Origin: Erythrobacter longus
GTDB lineage: Bacteria; Pseudomonadota; Alphaproteobacteria; Sphingomonadales; Sphingomonadaceae
Length of the DNA stretch: 64,000 nucleotides
Reading direction: 5' to 3'
Assembly: GCF_000715015.1 (NCBI RefSeq)
Contig: NZ_JMIW01000002.1
Location: forward strand, 124,001 to 188,000
Positions 8,658 to 16,021 of the stretch are shown here, one piece after another (the first letter of the stretch is position 1; each line of letters begins with the position of its first letter). A program made the position numbers and the translations under genes. Below the pieces are notes generated by a model. It made no database searches, was not told the origin of the DNA, and saw nothing but the letters and a program-made list of their open reading frames with translations.

Positions 8658-9518
8658 ATGCCCTCCCCGCTCTCCTCTCCTGTCGAAGCCCTGCGGTTAA
8701 AACTGGTCGATCAGGTGCGCGCCACCTTCAATGACCAGTCGCGCGGGCAAAAGCCTGTGCCACCGTCGGATGATGCTCTGTTTGAGAAAGACACGCCGAT
8801 CCGCCTTGTCCATGCAGACCTTGTGGGGATGATGACAGGCGGGGTGCGCGCGCTTCTTTTACAGATGCTCCACCCCCATGCGCTTCAAGGGGTGCTCGAC
8901 CACTCCAATTTTCGCGAGGATATGCACGGGCGTTTGCAGCGCACAGCGCGGTTTATTGCGGTCACCACCTTCGGCCACCGGGACGAGGCGATGAAGGCGA
9001 TAGATCGGGTCAATCGCATCCACGCAAAAGTGGGCGGGACCCTGCCCGATGGGACACCCTATGAGGCGACCAATCCACGCACGCTTGCCTGGGTTCATGT
9101 GACCGAGGCGCAAAGCTTTCTTGCCGGATATTTGCGCCACGTCAGGCCCAATATGCCCGGCTATGAGCAGGATGAATACTACGCCCAAATTGCGGTGATT
9201 GCGCGCGCGCTTGGCGCTGATCCTGTGCCGACAAACCGGCGCGAGGCAGAGGCATTGTTCCGCGAAATGCGCAGCGATCTTCGCCCGTCTGCCGAAGCGC
9301 GCGAGATCGCACAATTGGTCCTCAGCCAGCGGCCCAAAGGCACACCAGTGGCCCTGCAATCCGTCATCGGCGCTGAGGCGGTTGCGATGTTGCCACCGTT
9401 CGCGCGCTCCATGCTCAACCTACAGCGTCCGGTGCTCACCGCCCTTCCCGCAAGGGCTGCGACGTGGGGTGTGGGCAAGACTTTACGCTGGGCATTCAAG
9501 CAGAACGGGAGAAGCTAG
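8658..9518 (+). CDS. oxygenase MpaB family protein (DUF2236)
   Basis: A 286-residue member of the DUF2236/MpaB group, which includes the haem-dependent latex-clearing protein and fungal mycophenolic acid oxygenase MpaB. Visible family landmarks are LLLQMLHPHALQGVLDHS, where His residues are haem-ligand candidates, TTFGHRDEA, IHAKVGGTLPDG and LAWVHVTEAQSFL. No signal peptide is obvious. I chose the ATG at 8658; a TTG three codons upstream is open. It is followed immediately (TAG then ATG) by a DUF1428 gene, so the two should be co-transcribed. The substrate is not known. Confidence 0.8.
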   Translation: MPSPLSSPVEALRLKLVDQVRATFNDQSRGQKPVPPSDDALFEKDTPIRLVHADLVGMMTGGVRALLLQMLHPHALQGVLDHSNFREDMHGRLQRTARFIAVTTFGHRDEAMKAIDRVNRIHAKVGGTLPDGTPYEATNPRTLAWVHVTEAQSFLAGYLRHVRPNMPGYEQDEYYAQIAVIARALGADPVPTNRREAEALFREMRSDLRPSAEAREIAQLVLSQRPKGTPVALQSVIGAEAVAMLPPFARSMLNLQRPVLTALPARAATWGVGKTLRWAFKQNGRS

Positions 9519-9887
9519 ATGTATCTTGCAATTGCGATCCTTTCGGTGAAGCCGGAGAACAAGGCAGACTATCACAAAGCCGCCGAATTCATGGCTGATT
9601 GGTCGATGAAATATGGTGCGCTTGAGGTGATGGAAGCGTGGGAAGACACTGTCCCCACCGGCAATGTCACCGATATGCGCATGGCTGTAAATGCGCCTGA
9701 TGATGAGAGAATTGTAGCGGGATGGGTGATCTGGCCTGACAAAGAAACCCTCGACCGGGCCAAGGAAGCCATGGGCAAAGGCGAAGGGTTCGAAGGATAC
9801 CCCGAAGGCGACCCGCCCTTCGATGGTTCACGTCTGATCTTTGGCGAGTTCGAGCCTTTGCTCACACGCGGGCGCAAAGAAGACTAA
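9519..9887 (+). CDS. DUF1428 family protein
   Basis: A 122-residue protein of the DUF1428 (YbaA-like) family, small ferredoxin-fold proteins with no assigned function. Characteristic segments are VMEAWEDTVPTG, AGWVIWPDKETLDRA and the C-terminal PFDGSRLIFGEFEPLL. It starts directly after the stop codon of the DUF2236 oxygenase. Its last four bases overlap the end of the convergent DUF998 gene. Family assignment is good; function unknown. Confidence 0.85.
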   Translation: MYLAIAILSVKPENKADYHKAAEFMADWSMKYGALEVMEAWEDTVPTGNVTDMRMAVNAPDDERIVAGWVIWPDKETLDRAKEAMGKGEGFEGYPEGDPPFDGSRLIFGEFEPLLTRGRKED

Positions 9888-10501
9888 ACCTTCGCGAATG
9901 CTGTATCTTTTTTCATAGATTGATAGGCGAACACCAGCGGCCACAAGAAATTAATCGACCCGAAAATGCGCTGGGTAAGGCCGGTGTATCCTTCGGGGTC
10001 CAGCCCCACTAGAATAACCCAAAGGTACAGAACGCCCATCAGGCTGCAAAAGACGGTGAACCCGATCATGCGCTTGCGCAGCGCCTCCCTATCGCATTCC
10101 AGCAGCGTGAGCGCTGGCCCGAGGATATTGATGATGCCAATCGCATAAAGGCCGTGCATCGGGCTGCCCATGGGCCAGATGCCGTTGGCGATCATCGAAA
10201 TGCCAAAGATGATCCAGCAAAACGCGCCGCCCGATACGATCCGCCCGCTCGCGCCCCATGTGCCCACACCAAATACAATCAGGGCAGCGCCAGAGATTAT
10301 CGCTGCACTATTGGTAATCCAAAGGCTCCACCCCTCTCCAAGTGTCATTACACTGGCGTGCGATTCAATCGCGCTGTAACCGGGCGTCATAAACCCTGCG
10401 ACAGTGACGAAAATCAACCACACGGGAAGCGGGAGAAAGCCTGCTGAGATGAGCGGTCTAGTCAAAATAGGGGGTTGCTCCGCAGCCTTGTGACCACACA
10501 A
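9884..10501 (-). CDS. DUF998-like membrane protein
   Basis: A roughly 205-residue integral membrane protein with about six hydrophobic segments: VWLIFVTVAGFM, ITNSAAIISGAALIVFGVG, GGAFCWIIFGISMIANGI, LYAIGIINILGPALTLL, MIGFTVFCSLMGVLYLWVILV and FGSINFLWPLVFAY. Pattern and length fit the DUF998 family of unknown function. The start is uncertain: the longest frame begins at a TTG, and another TTG about 12 codons downstream lies closer to the first membrane helix. It ends tail-to-tail with DUF1428, overlapping by four bases. Confidence 0.65.
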   Translation of the reverse strand: MCGHKAAEQPPILTRPLISAGFLPLPVWLIFVTVAGFMTPGYSAIESHASVMTLGEGWSLWITNSAAIISGAALIVFGVGTWGASGRIVSGGAFCWIIFGISMIANGIWPMGSPMHGLYAIGIINILGPALTLLECDREALRKRMIGFTVFCSLMGVLYLWVILVGLDPEGYTGLTQRIFGSINFLWPLVFAYQSMKKDTAFAKV

Positions 10502-10519
10502 TCATGGCCGTCGCCGCAG

Positions 10520-11113
10520 TTAAGCAATCGCCTTGCACTTGCGCAACAACTGATAGGCATCGACCACCTTGCCAAGCCGCGCCTCATAGCTGCGGTCGCC
10601 TCCATTCCTGTCGGGGTGATAGCGCCGCACAAGCTCGGAATACCGCCGCCTGAGGCGCTGTTTATTGGTGTCAGAGCCAAGGCCCATCGTCTCGAGCGCT
10701 TCTGCCTCATCCTTGGAAAACTGCCCCGACATTTGCATCTGCGCCTCGCGCCGGGCGCGGCTTTTGATGCCATTGGCGCGCGCTGAGATCGCGTCCAGCG
10801 GATCGTTGAAGTCGTTCCAGCGCGGCATTCCATCGACGGCAGCCCTTGGGCTGAAAGCGGGGCTTTCCGTGCGCCAACCCGCGACCGGGCTTTGCGCATT
10901 AAGCACTTCTTCCGCGCTCATCCCTTCGAACCAGTTGTAGCCGTCGTTGAACTCGCGCACGTGCTGAAGGCAGAACCAGCGATATTCCCCCGGCCCATCA
11001 AATCCGCTTGGCCGATATCCGGGCGCACGAAATTCGCCCGCCTCGCGGCAAGTGGGATGTTCGCACACCCTTCCCTCGCCTTCATAGCGGCCATGAAATC
11101 GTGAATTTGCCAT
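10520..11113 (-). CDS. J-domain protein with N-terminal Cys/His segment
   Basis: A 197-residue cytosolic co-chaperone-like protein. The C-terminal 60 residues form a J domain: ALETMGLGSDTNKQRLRRRYSELVRRYHPDRNGG, with the HPD signature that stimulates DnaK ATPase. The N-terminal half contains CEHPTCREAGEFRAP and then WFCLQHVREFN, a Cys/His set that could bind zinc. It lacks the Gly/Phe region and zinc domain of full DnaJ. I start at the ATG of MANSRFHG; the extra 13 codons upstream have no support. It is divergent from bolA with 66 bases between, so the two share a promoter region. The client is unknown. Confidence 0.85.
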   Translation of the reverse strand: MANSRFHGRYEGEGRVCEHPTCREAGEFRAPGYRPSGFDGPGEYRWFCLQHVREFNDGYNWFEGMSAEEVLNAQSPVAGWRTESPAFSPRAAVDGMPRWNDFNDPLDAISARANGIKSRARREAQMQMSGQFSKDEAEALETMGLGSDTNKQRLRRRYSELVRRYHPDRNGGDRSYEARLGKVVDAYQLLRKCKAIA

Positions 11114-11179
11114 AAAGTGCTTGAGAATGGCGATTGATACGCCAAATTCCAAGGCATCAAATCACCCAAATCAAAGGTT

Positions 11180-11461
11180 ATGACGAAAATGAGCGGAACT
11201 GTTGCCCAGGAAATCGAAGCTCTTCTGACACAAGCCTTTGCCCCGACCAACCTTGAGATCATCAACGACAGCGCCAAGCATTCCGGCCATTCGGGCGATG
11301 ATGGGTCGGGCGAATCCCACTTCACCGTGGTGATCGAAGCGCCCGCCTTTGCCGAGATGAGCCGCCTTGCAAGGCAACGCGCAGTGATTGCTGCGCTGGG
11401 CGATATCGTGGGTGAGCGGGTCCATGCCGTCGCGATCAAGGCCAGCGCTCCTGCCAACTAG
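11180..11461 (+). CDS. bolA: BolA family protein
   Basis: A 93-residue BolA protein. These work with monothiol glutaredoxins in iron-sulfur cluster handling, and some bind DNA. The family core is visible as LEIINDSAKHSGHSG, SHFTVVIEAPAFAEMSRLARQR and the C-terminal VHAVAIKA strand. The His in the SGHSG loop and the C-terminal His region are the usual cluster ligands. A second in-frame ATG three codons in is an alternative start. It is divergent from the J-domain gene and is followed by a Nudix gene 10 bases downstream. Confidence 0.92.
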   Translation: MTKMSGTVAQEIEALLTQAFAPTNLEIINDSAKHSGHSGDDGSGESHFTVVIEAPAFAEMSRLARQRAVIAALGDIVGERVHAVAIKASAPAN

Positions 11462-11471
11462 GCAAAGTTTC

Positions 11472-11921
11472 GTGAACGAGTTCGGCAATTCCAAACGTAT
11501 CCGGCGCGCGGCTCGGATCATCGTGCTCGACCCGCAAGGGCGCGTGCTGCTGTTCCGGTTTGATGTGTCAGATCGCCCGCCCTTCTGGGTGACGGCGGGT
11601 GGCGAGTGCGAGCCAGAGGAAAGCTTTGAAGAGGCCGCGCGGCGTGAGCTTCTCGAAGAAACCGGCATTCGCGCGGACCCCGGCCCTCAAATCGCGCGCA
11701 CCACGCCTGAATTCATCACCGTCGAAGGCGAGCCTATTCAGGCCGATGAACGATATTATCTCGTGCGCGTGACCGAGGCAGCAATCGACACTGCTGGCCA
11801 TACCGAACTTGAACAACGGGTCATGACGCAGCACCGCTGGTTCACCATCAGTGAGCTTTCCCAATGGCACGAGGCGATCTTCCCTGAAAATCTGGGCGCG
11901 ATTATCGCGGGCGCGGCATAA
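11472..11921 (+). CDS. Nudix hydrolase
   Basis: A 149-residue Nudix domain protein that should cleave a nucleoside diphosphate linked to another moiety. The complete Nudix box runs from the first Gly of GGECEPEESFEEAARREL into LEETGI, matching the G-x5-E-x7-RE-x2-EE-x-G consensus with all catalytic acidic residues. I start it at the GTG of Val-Asn-Glu-Phe, 10 bases after the bolA stop. The open frame extends upstream through bolA, but that part is a shadow. It is probably co-transcribed with bolA. Substrate cannot be read from the sequence. Confidence 0.88.
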   Translation: MNEFGNSKRIRRAARIIVLDPQGRVLLFRFDVSDRPPFWVTAGGECEPEESFEEAARRELLEETGIRADPGPQIARTTPEFITVEGEPIQADERYYLVRVTEAAIDTAGHTELEQRVMTQHRWFTISELSQWHEAIFPENLGAIIAGAA

Positions 11922-12019
11922 GCCCCCCGCCCCCGCCAGCTTTCCTACATCGCGTGTCGCCGTTAAGCCTGCCTGAGGCGCGGTAACGGTTTTGTCCGGT
12001 CACAAATTCTGCCGCCAAA

Positions 12020-12031
12020 GTGTCTCATAGG
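12020..12031 (+). repeat. additional half-site copy of the 28-bp palindrome
   Basis: The 12 bases GTGTCTCATAGG are identical to 12099-12110, which form most of the right arm of the downstream palindrome. The start-to-start spacing is 79 bases. It may be a secondary binding site for the same regulator or a remnant of a duplicated operator. Confidence 0.5.
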
Positions 12032-12083
12032 ATTACTCATACAATTGCTTGTATTTCATTGTCTTAAGCCGATCTTCCAACAT

Positions 12084-12111
12084 CCCTATGAGACACATGT
12101 GTCTCATAGGG
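12084..12111. promoter_or_regulatory. perfect 28-bp palindrome, probable operator
   Basis: The left half is CCCTATGAGACACA and the right half is its exact reverse complement, with no spacer. A further copy of the right half-site (GTGTCTCATAGG) occurs 68 bases upstream at 12020-12031. Perfect dyads of this length ahead of a catabolic-type operon are typical for dimeric repressors such as the TetR family. No regulator gene is adjacent, so the binding protein is unknown. It lies about 115 bases before the dehydrogenase start codon. Confidence 0.65.
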
Positions 12112-12226
12112 TTAACGGCAAAACGGACAGGACCAGCGTCATCTTTGCGCTTGGAAAATAAATTTGCGTAAGGCCAATGGCTAAGCTTATCAGCTTGGGA
12201 AATACCGCAAGCAAGGGAGAGACAAG

Positions 12227-13057
12227 ATGGACTACGCAGGCTTGGATTACGGGGACAAAGTCGCATGGATCACTGGGGCCTCTTCGGGAATTGGCGCCGC
12301 ACTTTGCCGCGATCTCGCCAGCCGGGGTGCGCATCTGGTCCTATCAGGCAGAGACGAGGCCCGCCTTGGACAAGTGGCGGCGGATTGTGGTGAGACGTTG
12401 ATCCTGCCCTTTGATGTGCGCGATGAGGCAGCCCTGGCAGACGCCACCGCCAAGGCTATCGCATGGAAAGGCGGCGTCGATCTGGCGGTTGCCAATGCCG
12501 GCGTGTCACAGCGGTCCCGCGCGCTTAAAACCGATATGCAGGTCTACCGCGATATCATCGACATCGACCTCACGGCGCAGATCGCCTTTAGCCAAGGATT
12601 GATCGCCCACATGGTAGAACGCGGTAGCGGCGCCTTGGCCTTTATCTCGTCCATCGCTGGGAAAGTCGGCGTGCCGATGCGCACCGCTTACTCCGCTGTG
12701 AAATTCGGGCTTGCGGGATATGGCGATGCGCTGCGCGGGGAGTTGTCGCAAACAGGGGTCAGCGTCCACATGATCTACCCCGGCTCGGTCGCAACCGATG
12801 TCTCGCGCAATGCCCTCACCGCTGACGGGTCAAAACGCGGCGTCTCTGACAAGGTGATCGACGAAGGCATCCCTGCGCCAGACGCGGCCAAGACCATGCT
12901 CGACGGCATCGCAGCGGGCGAGCGGGAGATTATAGTGGCGCAAGGTATGGAGCTGCAAATGGGCGAGTTGCGCCGCACGCCCGATGCCCTCTTCGATCAG
13001 GTCGCGGCCATGGTGGCCAGCGGTTATATGGAGCGGATGGAAGAGAAAGCCTCGTGA
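12227..13057 (+). CDS. short-chain dehydrogenase/reductase
   Basis: A 276-residue classical SDR with a Rossmann fold and NAD(P) cofactor. The cofactor motif is TGASSGIG at residues 16-23, the structural NAG is at 90-92, the catalytic serine lies in FISSIAG near 141-142, and the catalytic pair Tyr155/Lys159 is in AYSAVK. The overall form resembles the DHRS7B-like subgroup that acts on lipid or steroid-type carbonyls, but the substrate is not determined. The ATG is preceded by GGGAGA. Its stop overlaps the GTG start of the following hydrolase, so they form a two-gene operon, probably under the palindrome at 12084-12111. Confidence 0.9.
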   Translation: MDYAGLDYGDKVAWITGASSGIGAALCRDLASRGAHLVLSGRDEARLGQVAADCGETLILPFDVRDEAALADATAKAIAWKGGVDLAVANAGVSQRSRALKTDMQVYRDIIDIDLTAQIAFSQGLIAHMVERGSGALAFISSIAGKVGVPMRTAYSAVKFGLAGYGDALRGELSQTGVSVHMIYPGSVATDVSRNALTADGSKRGVSDKVIDEGIPAPDAAKTMLDGIAAGEREIIVAQGMELQMGELRRTPDALFDQVAAMVASGYMERMEEKAS

Positions 13058-13950
13058 TCCAGCTCGATCAAAAACGCGTGAAGCTCGCCAACGGGATTGA
13101 GCTTGATGTGGTGGACGAAGGGCCGCGTGACGGCGAGGCGCTGATCTTCCTGCACGGCTTTCCCGAAAACCACCGCACATGGCGTCACCAGATCGCGCAT
13201 TTTTCGGATCGATTTCGCTGTATTGCGCCCGATCAACGCGGCTATCGCGGGTCATCCAAGCCGCAAGAGGTCGAGGCCTACACGCCTGACAAAATCATCG
13301 GGGACGTGTTTCTGCTTGCTGATGCGTTGGGAATCGGGACATTCACCGTCGTTGGCCACGATTGGGGAGGCGCGATTGCCTGGGGGGTGGCGCTGGGCGG
13401 ACAACATGCAAGGGTGACCCGCGCGGTCATCGCCAATGCGCCCCACCCTGCGATCTTTCCAAAGCTGCTTTACACCAACCGGCATCAACGCGAGGCATCG
13501 CAATATATGAGGGCGTTTCGCGACCGCGCGAATGACGCATTTATTCGCGAGCACGGGCTTGGCGCATTTCTTGAGAAAGAGGCAAAGTGGGACAACCCTT
13601 CAACCTCTGACCCCGAAGAGCGCGCGATCCTTGAGAAGGATTACGAGAACCGCGAGGCGGCCTTCGGGATGCTCAATTACTACCGCGCGACGCCGATGGC
13701 CGTGCCAGCGATGGATGAACCGTTCGAATTGCCAGCCGATTTTGCCGCGCCCGAGGTGCCAAAGCTCACCATTCCCACACTGGTGATCTGGGCAATGGAT
13801 GACCTTGCCCTGCCGCCTGAGAATTTGGACGGATTGGATGAGGTGATCGACCCGCTGACTCTGGTGAAGGTGCCCGATTGCGGACATTTCGTCCCATGGG
13901 AAGCACCGCAAGCGGTAATCGCGGCGATGGAGGCGTTTCTGGAAGGATAA
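13054..13950 (+). CDS. epoxide-hydrolase-like alpha/beta hydrolase
   Basis: A 298-residue alpha/beta hydrolase. The oxyanion motif is HGFPE at residues 34-38 and the nucleophile elbow is GHDWGG with Asp103, an Asp nucleophile as in epoxide hydrolases and haloalkane dehalogenases. A late acidic residue in IWAMDDLALPP and the His in DCGHFVPWE complete the triad. The start is GTG, overlapping the SDR stop as GTGA, which indicates translational coupling. Together with the SDR it suggests a small catabolic or detoxification module; the actual substrate is unknown. Confidence 0.88.
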   Translation: MIQLDQKRVKLANGIELDVVDEGPRDGEALIFLHGFPENHRTWRHQIAHFSDRFRCIAPDQRGYRGSSKPQEVEAYTPDKIIGDVFLLADALGIGTFTVVGHDWGGAIAWGVALGGQHARVTRAVIANAPHPAIFPKLLYTNRHQREASQYMRAFRDRANDAFIREHGLGAFLEKEAKWDNPSTSDPEERAILEKDYENREAAFGMLNYYRATPMAVPAMDEPFELPADFAAPEVPKLTIPTLVIWAMDDLALPPENLDGLDEVIDPLTLVKVPDCGHFVPWEAPQAVIAAMEAFLEG

Positions 13951-13968
13951 GCGTGGGTCCAGCTATCA

Positions 13969-14000
13969 TTGACAACATCGCAAAAATGACTTAAGTCATT
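13969..14000 (+). promoter_or_regulatory. putative promoter with 16-bp palindrome before the Cys-rich mini-gene
   Basis: A consensus -35 hexamer TTGACA lies at 13969-13974. It is followed by a perfect palindrome AATGACTTAAGTCATT at 13985-14000, where the -10 region would fall. The -10 hexamer itself is unclear (TTAAGT or TAAGTC at 16-17 base spacing). A dyad over the -10 region is a common layout for repression. The downstream gene is only 20 bases away, so the leader is short. The regulator is not identifiable. Confidence 0.55.
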
Positions 14001-14020
14001 AAAAGATAAGGAGTTTTAAT

Positions 14021-14110
14021 ATGGTATATCATATCCCCGCTGACTGTTGCGACTGTGATTGTGCAAAGTGCCAACAAGGCGCCGAATGCTCAAACTGCGA
14101 TTGTTGCTAA
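14021..14110 (+). CDS. 29-residue cysteine-rich metallothionein-like miniprotein
   Basis: Reading from the ATG at 14021 gives 29 residues and a TAA stop. Nine residues are Cys, at positions 9, 10, 12, 14, 17, 23, 26, 28 and 29. The first cluster is C-C-x-C-x-C-x2-C and the second is C-x2-C-x-C-C, nearly mirror images across a five-residue linker. Three Asp and no hydrophobic core residues lie between the cysteines. The gene has an ideal AAGGAG ribosome binding site seven bases before the ATG and its own putative promoter and operator. Tiny copper thioneins of fungi (about 25 residues, seven Cys) and mycobacterial MymT are the closest known analogues in style, so metal binding is a reasonable inference. 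I recognise no family. Confidence 0.7.
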   Translation: MVYHIPADCCDCDCAKCQQGAECSNCDCC

Positions 14111-14120
14111 CATTGGTTGC

Positions 14121-14159
14121 GAGTGGTTAGGGCCCAGAGCTTTAAAGGCCCAACCACTC
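14121..14159. terminator. hairpin after the Cys-rich mini-gene
   Basis: Arms GAGTGGTT plus GGGCC pair with GGCCC plus AACCACTC, with one bulged A and a 12-base loop. No T-run follows on either strand, so intrinsic termination is not certain. The right arm lies over the last codons of the convergent DUF2332 gene. It may serve as a shared stop for both converging transcripts. Confidence 0.45.
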
Positions 14160-15209
14160 CACCCAAGCACCATGGGGATGCGCATGGCCAAGAGTATAAG
14201 TCTTGCCGTCATCCTCTGATCCGTTCCACAATCGCACCTTCAATTCATGGCGGAAGGTTGCTGGATCGGTTTCAAGCGCGACCCATGCAAGCGGAGCATC
14301 AGGCGTCGCCCGTTTTCCCGCTGCGTTGAACCTTTCGGTGATCGCATCCTGAGTGTTTTTGGGCATGTATTGCCACATGATGGAATGGAACATCGCCTTG
14401 GTAGTGCCGGGTTTTTGGGGCGCGTTGAGGCATTGTTCGACAAAGTCACCGGCATCCATTTGCACGACTGAAGGCGGGCTTTCGTTCGCAAGGGCAACCG
14501 CTGCATCAATCCGCGCCATGCGCCCGGGTGCATCGGGCCAGACATAGGATTTGAGCTTTAACGCAGGTGCCTCGTCGGTAAGATCAATCGGCGCGACATC
14601 GCAGGCGCGTACCGAAAGGATCTCGAAATCAGCAGTGGGTGCAGGCGGTGAACCCCTTGCCCCTCGCCATTCAGGAGCGATGCGCATCGGTGAATTTGCG
14701 GGGCCCACCTGCGTCTCGCCAAGTTGGAAGTGATAGCGCCCCAGCATCGTGTTGACCCCGGCACTTGCGCCAAGTTCGAAGAGGTCAAATCGCGGGGCCA
14801 CTCTCCTGGCCAGCCACAAAAGCCCCGCCATAATGCTAGCCGAACGCCCCGCCTCATTGGTTTGCGGGGGACCATCAAACCAGGGGAGAAGAGTGTGGTC
14901 GTAGGTTTCAATGACCGAGCAAACAAGCCGGTCAACCTGCCCCTGATCGGTGATCTGGCCTGAATACACCCTCGACAGCCGATCATCAACACCGGTCAGC
15001 AGGAGACTGTGCAACCCGCCAGCGATCCGAAGCGGCATGGCATCTTTCAAGGTGAGCCCCTGCCACGACGCCATCCGCCGGGCACAAGCGGTCTCTCCCT
15101 CAACGACCTTGATCAGGGCACGGATAATGCGAGCGGTGCACGGTGCCTGATTAATCTCGGCGTGATCGGCCTGCCATTCGATCGCTGCTGCAAAATCGTC
15201 GGTGTCCAT
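14142..15209 (-). CDS. DUF2332 family protein
   Basis: A 355-residue protein matching the DUF2332 family of unknown function. Landmarks are AGGLHSLLLTG near the N-terminus, NEAGRSASIMAGLLWLA, FDLFELGASAGVNTMLGRYHF and MFHSIMWQYMP. The ELGASAG stretch looks like a glycine-rich nucleotide or SAM-binding turn, which suggests a methyltransferase-like fold, but this is inference. An ATG 14 codons upstream (15251) is also open; I prefer the one at 15209 because the extra residues show no conserved character. It is divergent from hisG. Confidence 0.8.
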   Translation of the reverse strand: MDTDDFAAAIEWQADHAEINQAPCTARIIRALIKVVEGETACARRMASWQGLTLKDAMPLRIAGGLHSLLLTGVDDRLSRVYSGQITDQGQVDRLVCSVIETYDHTLLPWFDGPPQTNEAGRSASIMAGLLWLARRVAPRFDLFELGASAGVNTMLGRYHFQLGETQVGPANSPMRIAPEWRGARGSPPAPTADFEILSVRACDVAPIDLTDEAPALKLKSYVWPDAPGRMARIDAAVALANESPPSVVQMDAGDFVEQCLNAPQKPGTTKAMFHSIMWQYMPKNTQDAITERFNAAGKRATPDAPLAWVALETDPATFRHELKVRLWNGSEDDGKTYTLGHAHPHGAWVEWLGL

Positions 15210-15328
15210 AATCACATCAACACCGCCCCTACTCACTTCATTCCCGCTCATCTTTCCTACTCATCCCTTCTTGTCTATGCTGCTTCTTGTTGCCCTTTCA
15301 CGGCCTACACCTTAAGTGCGCGCCCAAG

Positions 15329-16021
15329 ATGACACGTGACCAATCCCCCTCAATCCAAAGCCTGCTCACCTTCGCGGTGCCCAAGGGCCGTATCCTAGAC
15401 GAAGCGCTTCCCCTGATGGAGCGCGCTGGAATCGTTCCAGAAGACGGCTTTCATGATCCGAAAAACCGTTCTTTGTCCTTTGATACATCGCGCAGCGATA
15501 TGCGTCTAATCCGGGTGCGCGCTTTTGATGTCGCGACTTTCGTGGCACACGGCGCGGCTCAGATCGGCATTGTTGGTTCGGACGTGATTGAGGAGTTTAA
15601 CTACGACGATCTGTACGCGCCCGTTGACCTCGACATTGGCCATTGCCGTTTGTCGGTTGCGCGCATGGCAGGGGATACGCAGGATGATGCAGGCGCAAGC
15701 CACATTCGCGTGGCAACCAAATATCCGGGGCTGACCGCAAGGCATTTTGAAGCGCGCGGGATTCAGGCGGAATGCGTGAAGCTTAATGGCGCGATGGAAT
15801 TGGCCCCGTCGCTTGGCCTTGCACGGCAGATTGTTGACCTTGTGTCTTCGGGGGCAACGCTCAAACAGAACGGCCTTGTCGAAACGCAGCAAATTATCGA
15901 CATCACAGCCCGCCTGATCGTCAACCGTGCGGCATTCAAGACCGACCCACGGGTTGCAGCGTTAGTCGACGCTTTCCGCAAGGATGCCGAGACCCGCGCC
16001 CAAAAGCAGGACGCAGCGTGA
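15329..16021 (+). CDS. hisG: ATP phosphoribosyltransferase, short form
   Basis: The first enzyme of histidine biosynthesis, joining ATP and PRPP. The 230-residue product has [20 protein letters not shown] at the start, [11 protein letters not shown] in the middle and the PRPP-binding region [10 protein letters not shown] near residue 180. It lacks the C-terminal regulatory domain, so it is the short form, which normally needs the partner HisZ; no hisZ is in this window. I start at the ATG at 15329, because the 14 codons upstream are unlike the family. The stop codon TGA overlaps the start of hisD. Confidence 0.95.
   Translation: MTRDQSPSIQSLLTFAVPKGRILDEALPLMERAGIVPEDGFHDPKNRSLSFDTSRSDMRLIRVRAFDVATFVAHGAAQIGIVGSDVIEEFNYDDLYAPVDLDIGHCRLSVARMAGDTQDDAGASHIRVATKYPGLTARHFEARGIQAECVKLNGAMELAPSLGLARQIVDLVSSGATLKQNGLVETQQIIDITARLIVNRAAFKTDPRVAALVDAFRKDAETRAQKQDAA

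Larger units (their letters stand above)
11922..12226. other. 305-base intergenic region with repeated control sites
   Basis: There is no credible gene here. The region separates the Nudix gene from the dehydrogenase gene, both on the plus strand. It contains a 12-base element GTGTCTCATAGG at 12020-12031, a small dyad ATACAA-TTGC-TTGTAT at 12039-12054, and a perfect 28-base palindrome at 12084-12111 that includes a second copy of the 12-base element. The part nearest the dehydrogenase start is AT-richer and probably holds its promoter, but I cannot place a convincing -35/-10 pair. The ribosome binding site GGGAGA sits before the ATG at 12227. Confidence 0.6.

Noticed and set aside
12033..12266. 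minus-strand open frame across the 28-bp palindrome
   Set aside because: Odd composition, no ribosome binding site, and it overlaps the start of the dehydrogenase gene.
14117..14329. plus-strand frame over the DUF2332 3' end
   Set aside because: It is a shadow of the minus-strand DUF2332 gene and has no family similarity.
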